The notes under the pieces were generated by a model. The model ran no database searches. It was not told the DNA's origin and worked only from the letters and a program-made list of their open reading frames with translations. Shown in pieces: positions 45,336-54,009 of a stretch of 64,000 nucleotides of DNA. How positions within the stretch are numbered: the stretch's first letter is position 1; every line of letters begins with the position of its first letter. The translations under genes were made by a program, and so were the position numbers. The stretch comes from Neobacillus sp. PS3-12 (GTDB lineage: Bacteria; Bacillota; Bacilli; Bacillales; Cytobacillaceae). The stretch spans positions 2,223,430 to 2,287,429 of the forward strand of contig NZ_CP133268.1 in assembly GCF_030915385.1 (NCBI RefSeq), given 5' to 3'.

Positions 45336-45986
45336 ATGAACCTTTCAAAAGTAAAACCCATATCTCTGAAACAACAAGCATTTGAGTCAATTAAAAATGC
45401 CATTATCGAACAGTCAATTCTTCCTGGTGAAATATTATATGAGCGTCAATTAAGTGAAATGCTGGGTATAAGCAGAACCCCTGTTAGGGAGTCAATCCCA
45501 CTATTAGAGCTAGAAGGGTGGGTAAAATCCGTTCCAAGAAAAGGGACTTTCGTTTGCAATATATCCGAAAAAGATGTAGAAGAAGTGATTCAAATTAGAA
45601 GGGCTATTGAATCTTTAGTCGTAGAACTATTAATTCCAGCCATATCGGATAAAGAAATTGAACACATTGAAGAAATATATGGAATACAAGCCCAATTAAT
45701 ACAAGATAAAAATAAGTTTATTAATACCGATAAAGATTTTCACATTTATTTAGCCCAATTGAGCGGTAATGTTCGTTTATCGAATTTAATGCAAACCATA
45801 AGTGACCAATTGCGCTGGTTTGGAGTTCGGGCCCTTGGTGCCCCCGATCGAAATGAACATACGTTAAAAGAGCACGCTGCGCTTATTGATGCTATTAAAA
45901 TGAGGGATATTGAGGAGGCAAAAAAAGCCGTCATTACTCATATTAATCGTACACGTGAAGCTATACTTAAAAATTTACAATTATAG
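45336..45986 (+). CDS. GntR-family regulator, FadR/FCD type
   Basis: 216 residues. The winged helix is at about 10-75 (AFESIKNAIIEQSILPGEILYERQLSEMLGISRTPVRES, then GWVKSVPRKGTFV); the C-terminal helical FCD effector domain has a metal site pattern around FHIYLAQLSGN and HAALIDAIKMRD. The ATG at 45336 follows TTAGGAGAAATT; the frame upstream is not conserved. It precedes the DUF2848-nitrilase-MFS genes on the same strand and probably represses them until an organic-acid-type ligand binds. Confidence 0.87.
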   Translation: MNLSKVKPISLKQQAFESIKNAIIEQSILPGEILYERQLSEMLGISRTPVRESIPLLELEGWVKSVPRKGTFVCNISEKDVEEVIQIRRAIESLVVELLIPAISDKEIEHIEEIYGIQAQLIQDKNKFINTDKDFHIYLAQLSGNVRLSNLMQTISDQLRWFGVRALGAPDRNEHTLKEHAALIDAIKMRDIEEAKKAVITHINRTREAILKNLQL

Positions 45987-46077
45987 AATCTATTCATTTA
46001 TGATCCTTGAAGGAGGTGGTTGCAGAATAAGAAGCCAAAATAAAAGTTTACTACTAATACTAAAGGAGTGACAAAAA

Positions 46078-46755
46078 ATGTATCTTATGAAGTATGCTTT
46101 ACAAAATGGTGAAGAGGTTACGTTTCCTGTAAAAAATTCTGCATGCATTGGCTATTCAGGGCGTAACCAGGAGATGGTAAAAAAACATATTGAAGAATTA
46201 GCATTAGAGGGAATTGCACCTCCCCCATCCATTCCAATGGTTTATCCTGCAAGCAATATTTTAGTAACTCAAGATGAAGAGATCCATGTTTTAGGTAAAA
46301 AGACTTCTGGTGAAGTGGAATTTGTTCTATTAATCCATAACGGAAAAAAATACGTTACGGTAGGTTCTGACCATACGGATCGCGAGTTGGAAGCATACAG
46401 CATCCCATATGCGAAACAAGCAACACCCAAACCGGTAGCTAAGGAAGCTTGGTTGCTGGATGAAGTGATTGATCATTGGGATGAACTGCAACTAAAATGT
46501 GAAATTTTTAAAGATCATAATTGGATCGCTTACCAAGATGGACATGTTACTGCTAATTTGGCTGTCGATGATATCCTGAAGTTTGCGGATAGTAAACAAG
46601 CGATTGATCCTGAAGGAACGATTTTATTTTGCGGAACGGTTCCGATCTTGGGCGGACAATTCATATTCGGTGATGGATTCCGTCTAACCTTAACAGATCC
46701 CGTTCTTGGACGTACGATTAAACATGAATATTGGGTTAAAGACATTACTATCTAA
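46078..46755 (+). CDS. DUF2848 family protein
   Basis: 225 residues, cytoplasmic. The stretch KYVTVGSDHTDRELEAYSIPYAKQATPKPVAKEAW is the DUF2848 hallmark, and the later ILFCGTVPILGGQFIFGDGFRLTLTDPVLGRT resembles the fumarylacetoacetate-hydrolase fold, to which DUF2848 is distantly related. The GSDHTDRE motif suggests a metal-dependent hydrolase or lyase. Coded between a GntR regulator and a nitrilase-family gene, it probably works with the latter on the same imported compound. The reaction is not known. Confidence 0.8.
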   Translation: MYLMKYALQNGEEVTFPVKNSACIGYSGRNQEMVKKHIEELALEGIAPPPSIPMVYPASNILVTQDEEIHVLGKKTSGEVEFVLLIHNGKKYVTVGSDHTDRELEAYSIPYAKQATPKPVAKEAWLLDEVIDHWDELQLKCEIFKDHNWIAYQDGHVTANLAVDDILKFADSKQAIDPEGTILFCGTVPILGGQFIFGDGFRLTLTDPVLGRTIKHEYWVKDITI

Positions 46756-46780
46756 TATTGCAGTAAGGGGATGAACGGAA

Positions 46781-47563
46781 ATGAAAATCGCCGTCTGTCA
46801 AATGGAGATTATTCAAGGGGATAAGAATATTAATCGCGTGACAGCAGAACGAATGATTACAGAGGCTGCCCAAAATGGCGCCCAAGTTGTAGTATTACCG
46901 GAGATGTGGACATCTGGATACGATTTTGCACAACTGGATCAGCATAAAGAACCGCTTGAGGGTTCTACATATCAATTTCTTTCAGAGATAGCTGGCAAAC
47001 AAAATGTTTGGGTTGTTGGCGGGTCACATCCCGTTGAATTTCCTGAAGGAGTCCGTAATACCACCCTCACCTTTAACCCTAAGGGAGAGTTACAAAATAT
47101 CTATAGCAAAGTCCATCTTATCGGCTTAATGGCTGAAGATCAATATTTGGTCCCTGGAACGGACTGTCATGTATTTGATCTAGACGGCCACTTGGCAGCA
47201 GTAGAAATTTGTTATGATATTCGTTTTCCAGAGCTTGCCCGGAGTTATGCAGTTGAAGGAGCAAAAATTCTTTTTATTCCTGCTGAATGGCCCATTCAAC
47301 GTGAAGATCATTGGGTAGCATTGCTCAGAGCAAGAGCCATTGAGAATCAAATGTTTGTTGTAGGGGTAAATACGTCAGGAAAGAATGAAAATGATGTATT
47401 TAATGGTCATTCCATGATCATAGATCCATGGGGGAAAACGATTGCCGAAGCTGGATCTGATTCTACTATTTTATATTGTGATGTTGATTTAGATTTGGTT
47501 ACTAGTGTAAGAGAAAGAATGCCAGTTTTTAAAGATAGAAGACCATCTGTTTATAAACTTTAA
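46781..47563 (+). CDS. Carbon-nitrogen hydrolase (nitrilase superfamily)
   Basis: 260 residues. The catalytic triad is visible: Glu41 in VVLPEMW, Lys near 111 in IYSKVHL and Cys near 145 in VEICYDIRFPELAR; GVNTSGKNENDVFNGHS and DPWGKTIAEAG complete the fold. The length and PEMW/CYDIRFPE motifs are closest to the omega-amidase/YafV-type branch, which hydrolyses amides such as alpha-ketoglutaramate. Coded 25 nt after the DUF2848 gene and 14 nt before the MFS gene, in one operon. An amide of the transported acid is the likely substrate, by inference. Confidence 0.88.
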   Translation: MKIAVCQMEIIQGDKNINRVTAERMITEAAQNGAQVVVLPEMWTSGYDFAQLDQHKEPLEGSTYQFLSEIAGKQNVWVVGGSHPVEFPEGVRNTTLTFNPKGELQNIYSKVHLIGLMAEDQYLVPGTDCHVFDLDGHLAAVEICYDIRFPELARSYAVEGAKILFIPAEWPIQREDHWVALLRARAIENQMFVVGVNTSGKNENDVFNGHSMIIDPWGKTIAEAGSDSTILYCDVDLDLVTSVRERMPVFKDRRPSVYKL

Positions 47564-47577
47564 AGGGGGATGATCAA

Positions 47578-48867
47578 ATGGCTAAGCGCTCAGGTTTACG
47601 GTGGTTTTTTGCATTTTTATTCTTTATTATCGGATTAGTTGCCTATATGGATCGGTCAAACATTGCAGTTGTTGCCACTCCAATGATGAAAGATTTCGGA
47701 ATGGATAAGGTTCAATTTGGATTTCTGAATTCATTATTTTCCTTAGGGTATGCTGCTTCTCAAATACCTGCAGGTTTATTAAGTGAAAAATTTGGTGCAA
47801 GATTTATTGTTACCTTTGCACTTATTTGGTGGTCGGCATTTACAATGTTAACAGCAGCAGCCAGATCCTATGGACTTTTAGGGGCTGTTCGCTTCCTATT
47901 TGGTATAGGAGAAGGTCCTATGTATCCAGGAAATGCAGTTTTTAATACCTATTGGTTTTCAAAGAAAGAAAAAGGACGTGCATCCAGTGCCCTTCTTGCA
48001 GGATCTTATTTTGGTCCAGTAATCGGCCCAGCCATTACTGTTGGAATCTTTCAAGCATTTGGCTGGCAAGCTGCATTCTATACTTTCGGTATTGTCGGAA
48101 TTATAATCGCTATCATTTGGTTAATTCTTGGTAGAAACAAGCCTGAGGATCACCCTAAAATCTCTAAGGAAGAATTGGAATATATTCTTAAGGAACGCTC
48201 CGTTTCAAAAGAGGTTAAAAAAGCAGCCCCTTGGAAGCAGCTTTTAAAGAATGTTCGTTTCTGGATTTTTGGTCTAACTTATTTTGTCACCATATATATT
48301 GTTACTATTTATTTAGTCTGGCTCCCAACGTATCTTCAAGAAGCACGTCATTTAACTTTGGCAAAGTCAGGACTGTCTGCTAGTTTACCATGGTTAGCTA
48401 TTTTTATTACGGTTATGTCGGGTGGAGCTATCTCTGATAAACTTTTAAGTAAAGGAAAATCAAGAATGGTAGCACGAGGTGGACTTGCCATTGGCGGACT
48501 TGTTGCTTTTGCCATCACCATGTTTTTGGCATCTAGGGCAGAAAGTACGACAATGAGTGTTCTTTGGCTAACATTATCACTTGGTTCTTTAGGATTTCCA
48601 GTAGTAACATCTTGGGCAGTTGCTAATGATTTAGGGAAAGAGTTCGCTGGCTCTGTTTCCGGTTGGATGAACATGTGGGGCAACATTGGTGCTTTTTTAT
48701 CACCACTTGTATGCGGATGGTTAGCACAAACCATCGGATGGAATGCAGCACTTCTAATTAATATTATTCCTATAATAGTAACAGCCATTTTATGGTTTGG
48801 TGTTCGCCCAGATCACCCTCTTTTCAAAGATCAAAATGACAGCGCTACATTAGTTAAAAACGCATAA
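47578..48867 (+). CDS. MFS transporter, anion:cation symporter (ACS) family
   Basis: 429 residues, twelve membrane helices. The N-terminal YMDRSNIAVVATPMMKDFG and RFLFGIGEGPMYPGNAVFNTYWF are typical of the ACS branch (glucarate, phthalate, tartrate and pantothenate-type carriers), which import organic anions with protons. The central cytoplasmic loop is near residues 200-225. AAAGGGGGATGATCAA precedes the start. It is the uptake system of the GntR-DUF2848-nitrilase operon. Confidence 0.9.
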   Translation: MAKRSGLRWFFAFLFFIIGLVAYMDRSNIAVVATPMMKDFGMDKVQFGFLNSLFSLGYAASQIPAGLLSEKFGARFIVTFALIWWSAFTMLTAAARSYGLLGAVRFLFGIGEGPMYPGNAVFNTYWFSKKEKGRASSALLAGSYFGPVIGPAITVGIFQAFGWQAAFYTFGIVGIIIAIIWLILGRNKPEDHPKISKEELEYILKERSVSKEVKKAAPWKQLLKNVRFWIFGLTYFVTIYIVTIYLVWLPTYLQEARHLTLAKSGLSASLPWLAIFITVMSGGAISDKLLSKGKSRMVARGGLAIGGLVAFAITMFLASRAESTTMSVLWLTLSLGSLGFPVVTSWAVANDLGKEFAGSVSGWMNMWGNIGAFLSPLVCGWLAQTIGWNAALLINIIPIIVTAILWFGVRPDHPLFKDQNDSATLVKNA

Positions 48868-49001
48868 ATGATGGTGGGATAAAGGATGAAGATATCTATA
48901 AAGTTAAAACCTAAAGCGAAAAAACCACCTCTGCCCTCGGAAGCACTAGGTGGTCCACAAGAATTCTGTTAAATACCCACCAGGCTAATGGTGAATATTT
49001 A

Positions 49002-49029
49002 GGGAGAAGAAAAAACTTCTCCCTTTTTC
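49002..49029 (+). terminator. Intrinsic terminator after the MFS operon
   Basis: GGGAGAAG (49002-49009) pairs with CTTCTCCC (49016-49023) over an A-rich loop, followed by TTTTT. A further ACCACCT/AGGTGGT hairpin lies upstream at 48924-48954. Confidence 0.85.
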
Positions 49030-49111
49030 ATTATACCTACACAAGAAAAAAATAACGATGATAATTCTTACTCTTGTTGTTTACTTGAGGGGGACTGCCC
49101 CCACTGACCGA

Positions 49112-49509
49112 TTCTTTTCTCCAAAATTCCTGATAATCCTCAAGTGGTTAGCAGGTAAGCCTATAGGCTTTTATTTTAGCCAAACTTCATTTATACCAAC
49201 ACACGGACAAAAGCAAAGTCAATGGTGGCTGATAATGGAGTGGTTCTCTATCCGAGATTCTGGTTCAATATGTCCGTGACGATGGCTCTATTCAAGTAAA
49301 ATATTCATTGTAAGATGTCCATGAAATACTTATATATCAAAATTTTAGTCCTCTTCAAATAAACAAATCTAATTAATAATTTGTCTTTTTACAGTGACTG
49401 ATGCTGATAGTCGTACTATTCAGTTGCACTTCCATAATATCATTTCATCCAACTCTTTTTACCTATCACTCTTCGACAAATATCGGGTCGTGACAGTGGC
49501 ACTGGAATT
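49112..49509 (+). repeat. Composite of shared block and repeat families A and B
   Basis: CTTTTCTCCAAAATTCCTGA at 49112-49143 recurs at 59193-59223. Family A follows at 49349-49412 and family B at 49414-49509 (CTATTCAGTTGCACTTCC to GTGACAGTGGCACTGG), directly abutting. Between 49190 and 49320 weakly gene-like frames (VQYVRDDGSIQVKYSL) end in a stop, an unidentified relic. This is the most complete arrangement of the dispersed element in the window. Confidence 0.65.
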
Positions 49510-49534
49510 AATTTTGACCTTAATCTTAACCTCC

Positions 49535-51919
49535 CTAGAAAACTGGGAAAGTTGCTATAAAAGTACTACCACGGCCATATTCTGACTCGACTTGAATTTC
49601 TCCATTATGTGCATGTACAATTTCTTGTACGATTGATAAACCTAAACCCGTACCTCCAATTTTTCTCCGATCGGAGTTATCTACCCGATAGAACTTTGTA
49701 AATAACTTATTTATGGCATCTTTAGGAATCCCTAGACCCGTATCAATGATTGCTATTTTCACTTGGTCTTCTTCATGTATTATCCTTACTTTAATGATCC
49801 CACCATCTGGTGAATATTTAATAGCATTATTAATTAAATTCGTAAAAACCTGCTTAATTTTGCATTCATCACCTAAAATGACTGGGTCGGAATCATCAAT
49901 TTCCAGGATTATTTCATGTAGTTTTGTGCTGACCTGCTGAGCCTCTATTACACTGTCTAAAATAGGAAGTAATTTAATCGGGTTTTTCTCATAGGTTTGT
50001 GCACCTGTTTCCATTCTTTGTATATCAAGAAAATCATTTATCAAATTGGTAAGTCGCTTGCTTTCACTTAAAATATTGCTCAAATATTGTTTCTGCTTTT
50101 CTGGCTTTATTTCACGTCTTAACAATAGTTCAGTAAACCCAAGAATACTGGAAAGCGGGGTTCTTAATTCGTGGCTGACAGTACTGACCAATTCGGACTT
50201 CATTTGATCAACCTCGTAATTTTTCGTTATATCACGATGAATCAGTACTTTGCCGAGCATGGTATCTGCGTGATACAGTTCTTCACAAAAGACTTTTATC
50301 ATTCTCTTTGAATGAGCTAATGTATAAATAAACGAATCCTCAGATGAATCCAATATTTTAGTTAAATTTTCAACAAATTCACCTTCAATTACCTGCGATT
50401 TCATAAAGCTTGTCCATTCTCCCCATGTTCTGCCTATAAAGTAGGAGTATGAGCATTGAAATAATTCACATAAATAATGATTTACTTGTAAAACTACACC
50501 ACTTTGGTCTATTAATTGAACACCTTCTTTTAGAGTATTTAAGATATCCTGATTTCTCTTTCGTTCGGCTTCAGATTTTTGATAGAGAGAGATTTTTTCC
50601 AAACTAATTCCAATACTTTTAGCAAGGGAAATGAATTCATCCATCTCTGAAACTCGGTAATGTGAAGAAAAACTCGAAAACATCATGACCGCAATCACTT
50701 CTTCAGTTGAAGATATAACTGGCAAAAAAAGGTCATTACAGTAAATTTTATCTTCGTGGTATCCTTTATCAGCAATTTCCTGCTGCCTTCTCACCGAAAA
50801 AGGCTTCTTCGTTGCTGTCAATTGTTCAAACAAGGGAATTTTCATATGGGTCAAGAATTGATTTACCCCCGAGAGCGGTACCCCATATGAGGCATAGGCT
50901 TCATCAAAGGTCATTGTAATGATCCCTTTATCTGCATCAATGATTTTGCACATATTGACAACAATGCTATCAAGTACCTCCTGTAAGTTTAATGTGTTGG
51001 AAATTTGATTGATAATTTGATTGTGGCGTTTTAATTTTTCCTTATTTTCCATAAGCTTGGTTAGTGTATCTTCCAATTCAGTCTGTTGGGCAATCAATTC
51101 TTCGTTATGGGCCAATAAATCCTGCTCCTTCTCCTGAACCTTTTCGGCCATTCTTTTAAATGTAGCAGATAACTGGCCAATTTCATCTTCCTTTGATGTG
51201 TCAAGATCAATGGTCGTGTTTTCTCCACTTGCAATTTCATCCGCAGCCATAGCCAATTTTGCCAGAGGCCGACCCAATTGTTTAAACAAATAACCTAAAA
51301 TAGTCAAAAGAATAATGAAACTTAATAGCATAATAATGACAAATACTACCTGTATCTCTGTTTGCAAATCAATGAGCTTTTGAAGGTGATTTTCATTTTC
51401 CATGTCAACTTTTTGGAGTTGATTATTCATTAACTTTTGGAATGAATCAATTTTGGGAGTCACTTCTTCTTTTGCAAGTTTTACAACTTTAGCCTGATCT
51501 CCGGATTCAAAGATAGAGTTAATAGCTGGCAATTTATCATTAAAATAATAGCTGGTGAATTCTTCTACAGATTGGATGAAATCCTGATTATTTATCGGAG
51601 AATTTATTTTTTTATATTTGCTTATTAGTTTTCTTACGTTTGCTTCCTGCGCAATAGCGTTATTTTTTAAACCAACATTGTTAAATGCCAGATATCCACG
51701 CTCATTAAAAAAGGTATCATCAAAACAATTATCTAAATCCTTTGTAATTTTCTCCTCCTTGGTAAGCTGATAGCTTTCGGTTAGGTATGAATGATTTAAC
51801 ATATTGAGCGTTGTCAAAAAAGCCGCAGCTCCCAATGCAAAAAGGAAAAAATAGATACCCATTAATAGGACAAACCGTCTTGAGATACTTTTCTTTCTGA
51901 TGTATGTGTTAATTCTCAT
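49535..51919 (-). CDS. Large sensor histidine kinase with HAMP, GAF and PAS
   Basis: 794 residues. Membrane helices at about 16-38 and 190-213 flank an extracellular helical domain (CHASE3/four-helix type). Inside: HAMP (about 215-265), coiled coil (265-300), GAF (about 320-450), PAS (about 465-570), the dimerisation helix with the phospho-acceptor His in LVSTVSHELRTPLSSILGF and an ATPase domain ending with GGTGLGLSIVQEIVHAHNG. No receiver domain is fused. It overlaps the stand-alone response regulator gene by 11 nt and is the last gene of the leftward operon with two c-di-GMP proteins. Signal unknown. Confidence 0.9.
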   Translation of the reverse strand: MRINTYIRKKSISRRFVLLMGIYFFLFALGAAAFLTTLNMLNHSYLTESYQLTKEEKITKDLDNCFDDTFFNERGYLAFNNVGLKNNAIAQEANVRKLISKYKKINSPINNQDFIQSVEEFTSYYFNDKLPAINSIFESGDQAKVVKLAKEEVTPKIDSFQKLMNNQLQKVDMENENHLQKLIDLQTEIQVVFVIIMLLSFIILLTILGYLFKQLGRPLAKLAMAADEIASGENTTIDLDTSKEDEIGQLSATFKRMAEKVQEKEQDLLAHNEELIAQQTELEDTLTKLMENKEKLKRHNQIINQISNTLNLQEVLDSIVVNMCKIIDADKGIITMTFDEAYASYGVPLSGVNQFLTHMKIPLFEQLTATKKPFSVRRQQEIADKGYHEDKIYCNDLFLPVISSTEEVIAVMMFSSFSSHYRVSEMDEFISLAKSIGISLEKISLYQKSEAERKRNQDILNTLKEGVQLIDQSGVVLQVNHYLCELFQCSYSYFIGRTWGEWTSFMKSQVIEGEFVENLTKILDSSEDSFIYTLAHSKRMIKVFCEELYHADTMLGKVLIHRDITKNYEVDQMKSELVSTVSHELRTPLSSILGFTELLLRREIKPEKQKQYLSNILSESKRLTNLINDFLDIQRMETGAQTYEKNPIKLLPILDSVIEAQQVSTKLHEIILEIDDSDPVILGDECKIKQVFTNLINNAIKYSPDGGIIKVRIIHEEDQVKIAIIDTGLGIPKDAINKLFTKFYRVDNSDRRKIGGTGLGLSIVQEIVHAHNGEIQVESEYGRGSTFIATFPVF

Positions 51920-52271
51920 TGAAGATCACCTTAATTTTTTCAAGCAACTCATTAGGACTAAATGGCTTGGCCATAAAATAATCTGCCCCGGTATCAAATG
52001 CTTTTTCTTGATCAGATAATTGGCTCTTAGCTGAAAGCATCAGAATTTTTACATCCTGTTTTTCTAACCTAACGATTTTAATTACATCAAGCCCTGTTAA
52101 AACTGGCATCATATAATCTAGAATAATTAGGTCATACTGATTTTCTTTGATGTAATGAAGTGCTTCCTGGCCATCCTCAGCTTCATCAATAAGATAAATT
52201 TCATCCTCAAGCGTATCCACAATCAACATTCTTAAAATTTCTTCATCTTCAGCCAATAAAATTCTTTTCAT
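51909..52271 (-). CDS. Single-domain response regulator (CheY-like)
   Basis: 120 residues from the ATG at 52271, behind TTAGGATGATTTTA. Acidic pocket LLAEDEEILR, phospho-acceptor Asp in LIILDYMMPVLTG, and the Lys in YFMAKPFSP are all present. There is no output domain, so it probably relays phosphate within the operon: the neighbouring protein has an HPt domain. It sits between the diguanylate cyclase and kinase genes with 10 nt and overlapping spacing. Confidence 0.9.
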   Translation of the reverse strand: MKRILLAEDEEILRMLIVDTLEDEIYLIDEAEDGQEALHYIKENQYDLIILDYMMPVLTGLDVIKIVRLEKQDVKILMLSAKSQLSDQEKAFDTGADYFMAKPFSPNELLEKIKVIFNEN

Positions 52272-52281
52272 TAAAATCATC

Positions 52282-53958
52282 CTAAGCTTTATTTTCGACA
52301 AGGGGGGATTCAGACTCAAAATCTTGATTTTTGATGCGTTGAATTAATTTTTTCATCCTTGAATGGAGATTTTCAATATTAAAGGGCTTGGTCATATAAT
52401 CATCTGCCCCAAGTTTTAGTGCTCTTTTTATATCCTCTTTGCTGTTTCTTCCGGTTAGCATCATCACAAGAACATGATTAGAAACCTTGGCTTGTTTTAC
52501 TTTTTCCAAAACCTCAAAGCCGTCCATTTCAGGCATAACCCCGTCGAGAATTAAAAAGTGATCTCCACGTTGTTTAAGACGCTGGGAGGAAAGGAAAGTT
52601 GGTCCATCTTTAAATTCCTGTAAGTCAATATCATAATGGTCAATTTTAAGCGTCCGTAACTCCTGCATTAACATAGTTCTTATAATCGCAATATCATCGA
52701 TAATTGAAATAAATAGCCTTCTATTCTCATAGTCTTCCCCGGGGCTTTTCATGTACTCCACTCTTGCTCTTCCGGATTCCTTTGCCCTATATAATGCCTG
52801 ATCAGCAAAGTTCAAAGCATCTTTAATGGTTGTTTCAGGGCGATTGATCATATGAATTCCGGCGGAAAAGGAAACTGAAAATTCCTGACCATTTGATTCA
52901 AAACGAATTTTTGAGAAATCATCCAATAGCCTTGTGATAATTTCATATGTTTGATGATCACTTGTATTTGGAAACAAGATAATAAACTCTTCCCCGCCAT
53001 ACCTAAAAGCGATGTCTGTATTTCGCATACCTTCCTCCAAAAAAGTAGCAAACGCAGACAGAACCATGTCTCCTGTTGGATGTCCAAAGTTATCATTGAC
53101 CTTTTTAAAAAAATCAATGTCCAGCATGGCTAAACAAAATGGCTGGCCATTACGCTTTAAATCGTTCAAACTGCGATTATAAGTAACATGTAAATAACGT
53201 CGATTATACAGTTTCGTAAGCTCGTCGATTAAGGCAGACTGTTCGAACAGTTTTTTTCTTTCCAGATGATGTTCAATACGAACAGTCAATTCCTCTAAAT
53301 CAAGCGGTTTCTCTAAGAAATCATCTGCTCCAATTTTGAGAGCGTGTAACCGTGTTTCTTTGTCGCACATTTTACTAATCATGATGATTGACACAAATTG
53401 CTTGCGGCTATAAGGCCGTAACGCTTGGATGGTTTCGAGCCCAAGCAGACTGGGGGAATTCTCATTAATGATTACACAATCAGGGTTTAAATCGAGATAT
53501 TGCGAAATTACTTTCTCTTCGGATGAATTCGTAACGACAATCCAACCTTTTTTTTCAAGAAATTCCTTTAAAAAAATGAGGTTTGAGATATCATTCCCGA
53601 TTACCTGAATAAGTGGGGTATGATCTGTTTGTGAGAGATTCCTGCCATGAATCTCTCCAGACTCAAATGTTTCATAGTTTTCAGTAAGAATAATTAATTT
53701 ATTGAGAAGTAACTTTAATTCTTCTCTTTCCCAGATTTCCTTTTTTGCCCTATTAATCTCTTCCATCAAATTATTTGATATCATATATATATCCATTAGT
53801 TCCACAGTTCCTGAAGTTCCTTTAATTGAATGGAGAAACCTGTACACTTCCGAATTGGCAATAGGCTCCTGCTCCCCCTTTTCAAACCAAAGAGAAAATT
53901 GCTTTTTTAATTTTTCCAATAATAAGTTTTTATACGTAGTTAAATTCACTTTTACCAC
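52282..53958 (-). CDS. HPt-REC-GGDEF-REC diguanylate cyclase
   Basis: 558 residues. HPt domain at 1-100 with the His43 motif YRFLHSIKGTSGT; a first receiver at about 115-240 whose phospho-acceptor position reads VIINENSP, Asn in place of Asp; a GGDEF domain at about 245-410 with FRYGGEEF intact and the product-inhibition site RNTD five residues before it; a second receiver at about 420-545 with LILDGVMP and MTKPF. So it should make c-di-GMP, with feedback inhibition and control by phosphate transfer. It is coded about 50 nt downstream of the PilZ protein gene and leads the RR and kinase genes. Confidence 0.9.
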   Translation of the reverse strand: MVKVNLTTYKNLLLEKLKKQFSLWFEKGEQEPIANSEVYRFLHSIKGTSGTVELMDIYMISNNLMEEINRAKKEIWEREELKLLLNKLIILTENYETFESGEIHGRNLSQTDHTPLIQVIGNDISNLIFLKEFLEKKGWIVVTNSSEEKVISQYLDLNPDCVIINENSPSLLGLETIQALRPYSRKQFVSIIMISKMCDKETRLHALKIGADDFLEKPLDLEELTVRIEHHLERKKLFEQSALIDELTKLYNRRYLHVTYNRSLNDLKRNGQPFCLAMLDIDFFKKVNDNFGHPTGDMVLSAFATFLEEGMRNTDIAFRYGGEEFIILFPNTSDHQTYEIITRLLDDFSKIRFESNGQEFSVSFSAGIHMINRPETTIKDALNFADQALYRAKESGRARVEYMKSPGEDYENRRLFISIIDDIAIIRTMLMQELRTLKIDHYDIDLQEFKDGPTFLSSQRLKQRGDHFLILDGVMPEMDGFEVLEKVKQAKVSNHVLVMMLTGRNSKEDIKRALKLGADDYMTKPFNIENLHSRMKKLIQRIKNQDFESESPLVENKA

Positions 53959-54009
53959 CTTTTTCTAGTTTGTGAGCAAGCAGGTATGAAAAAAATTGAA
54001 ATTAGTCGT

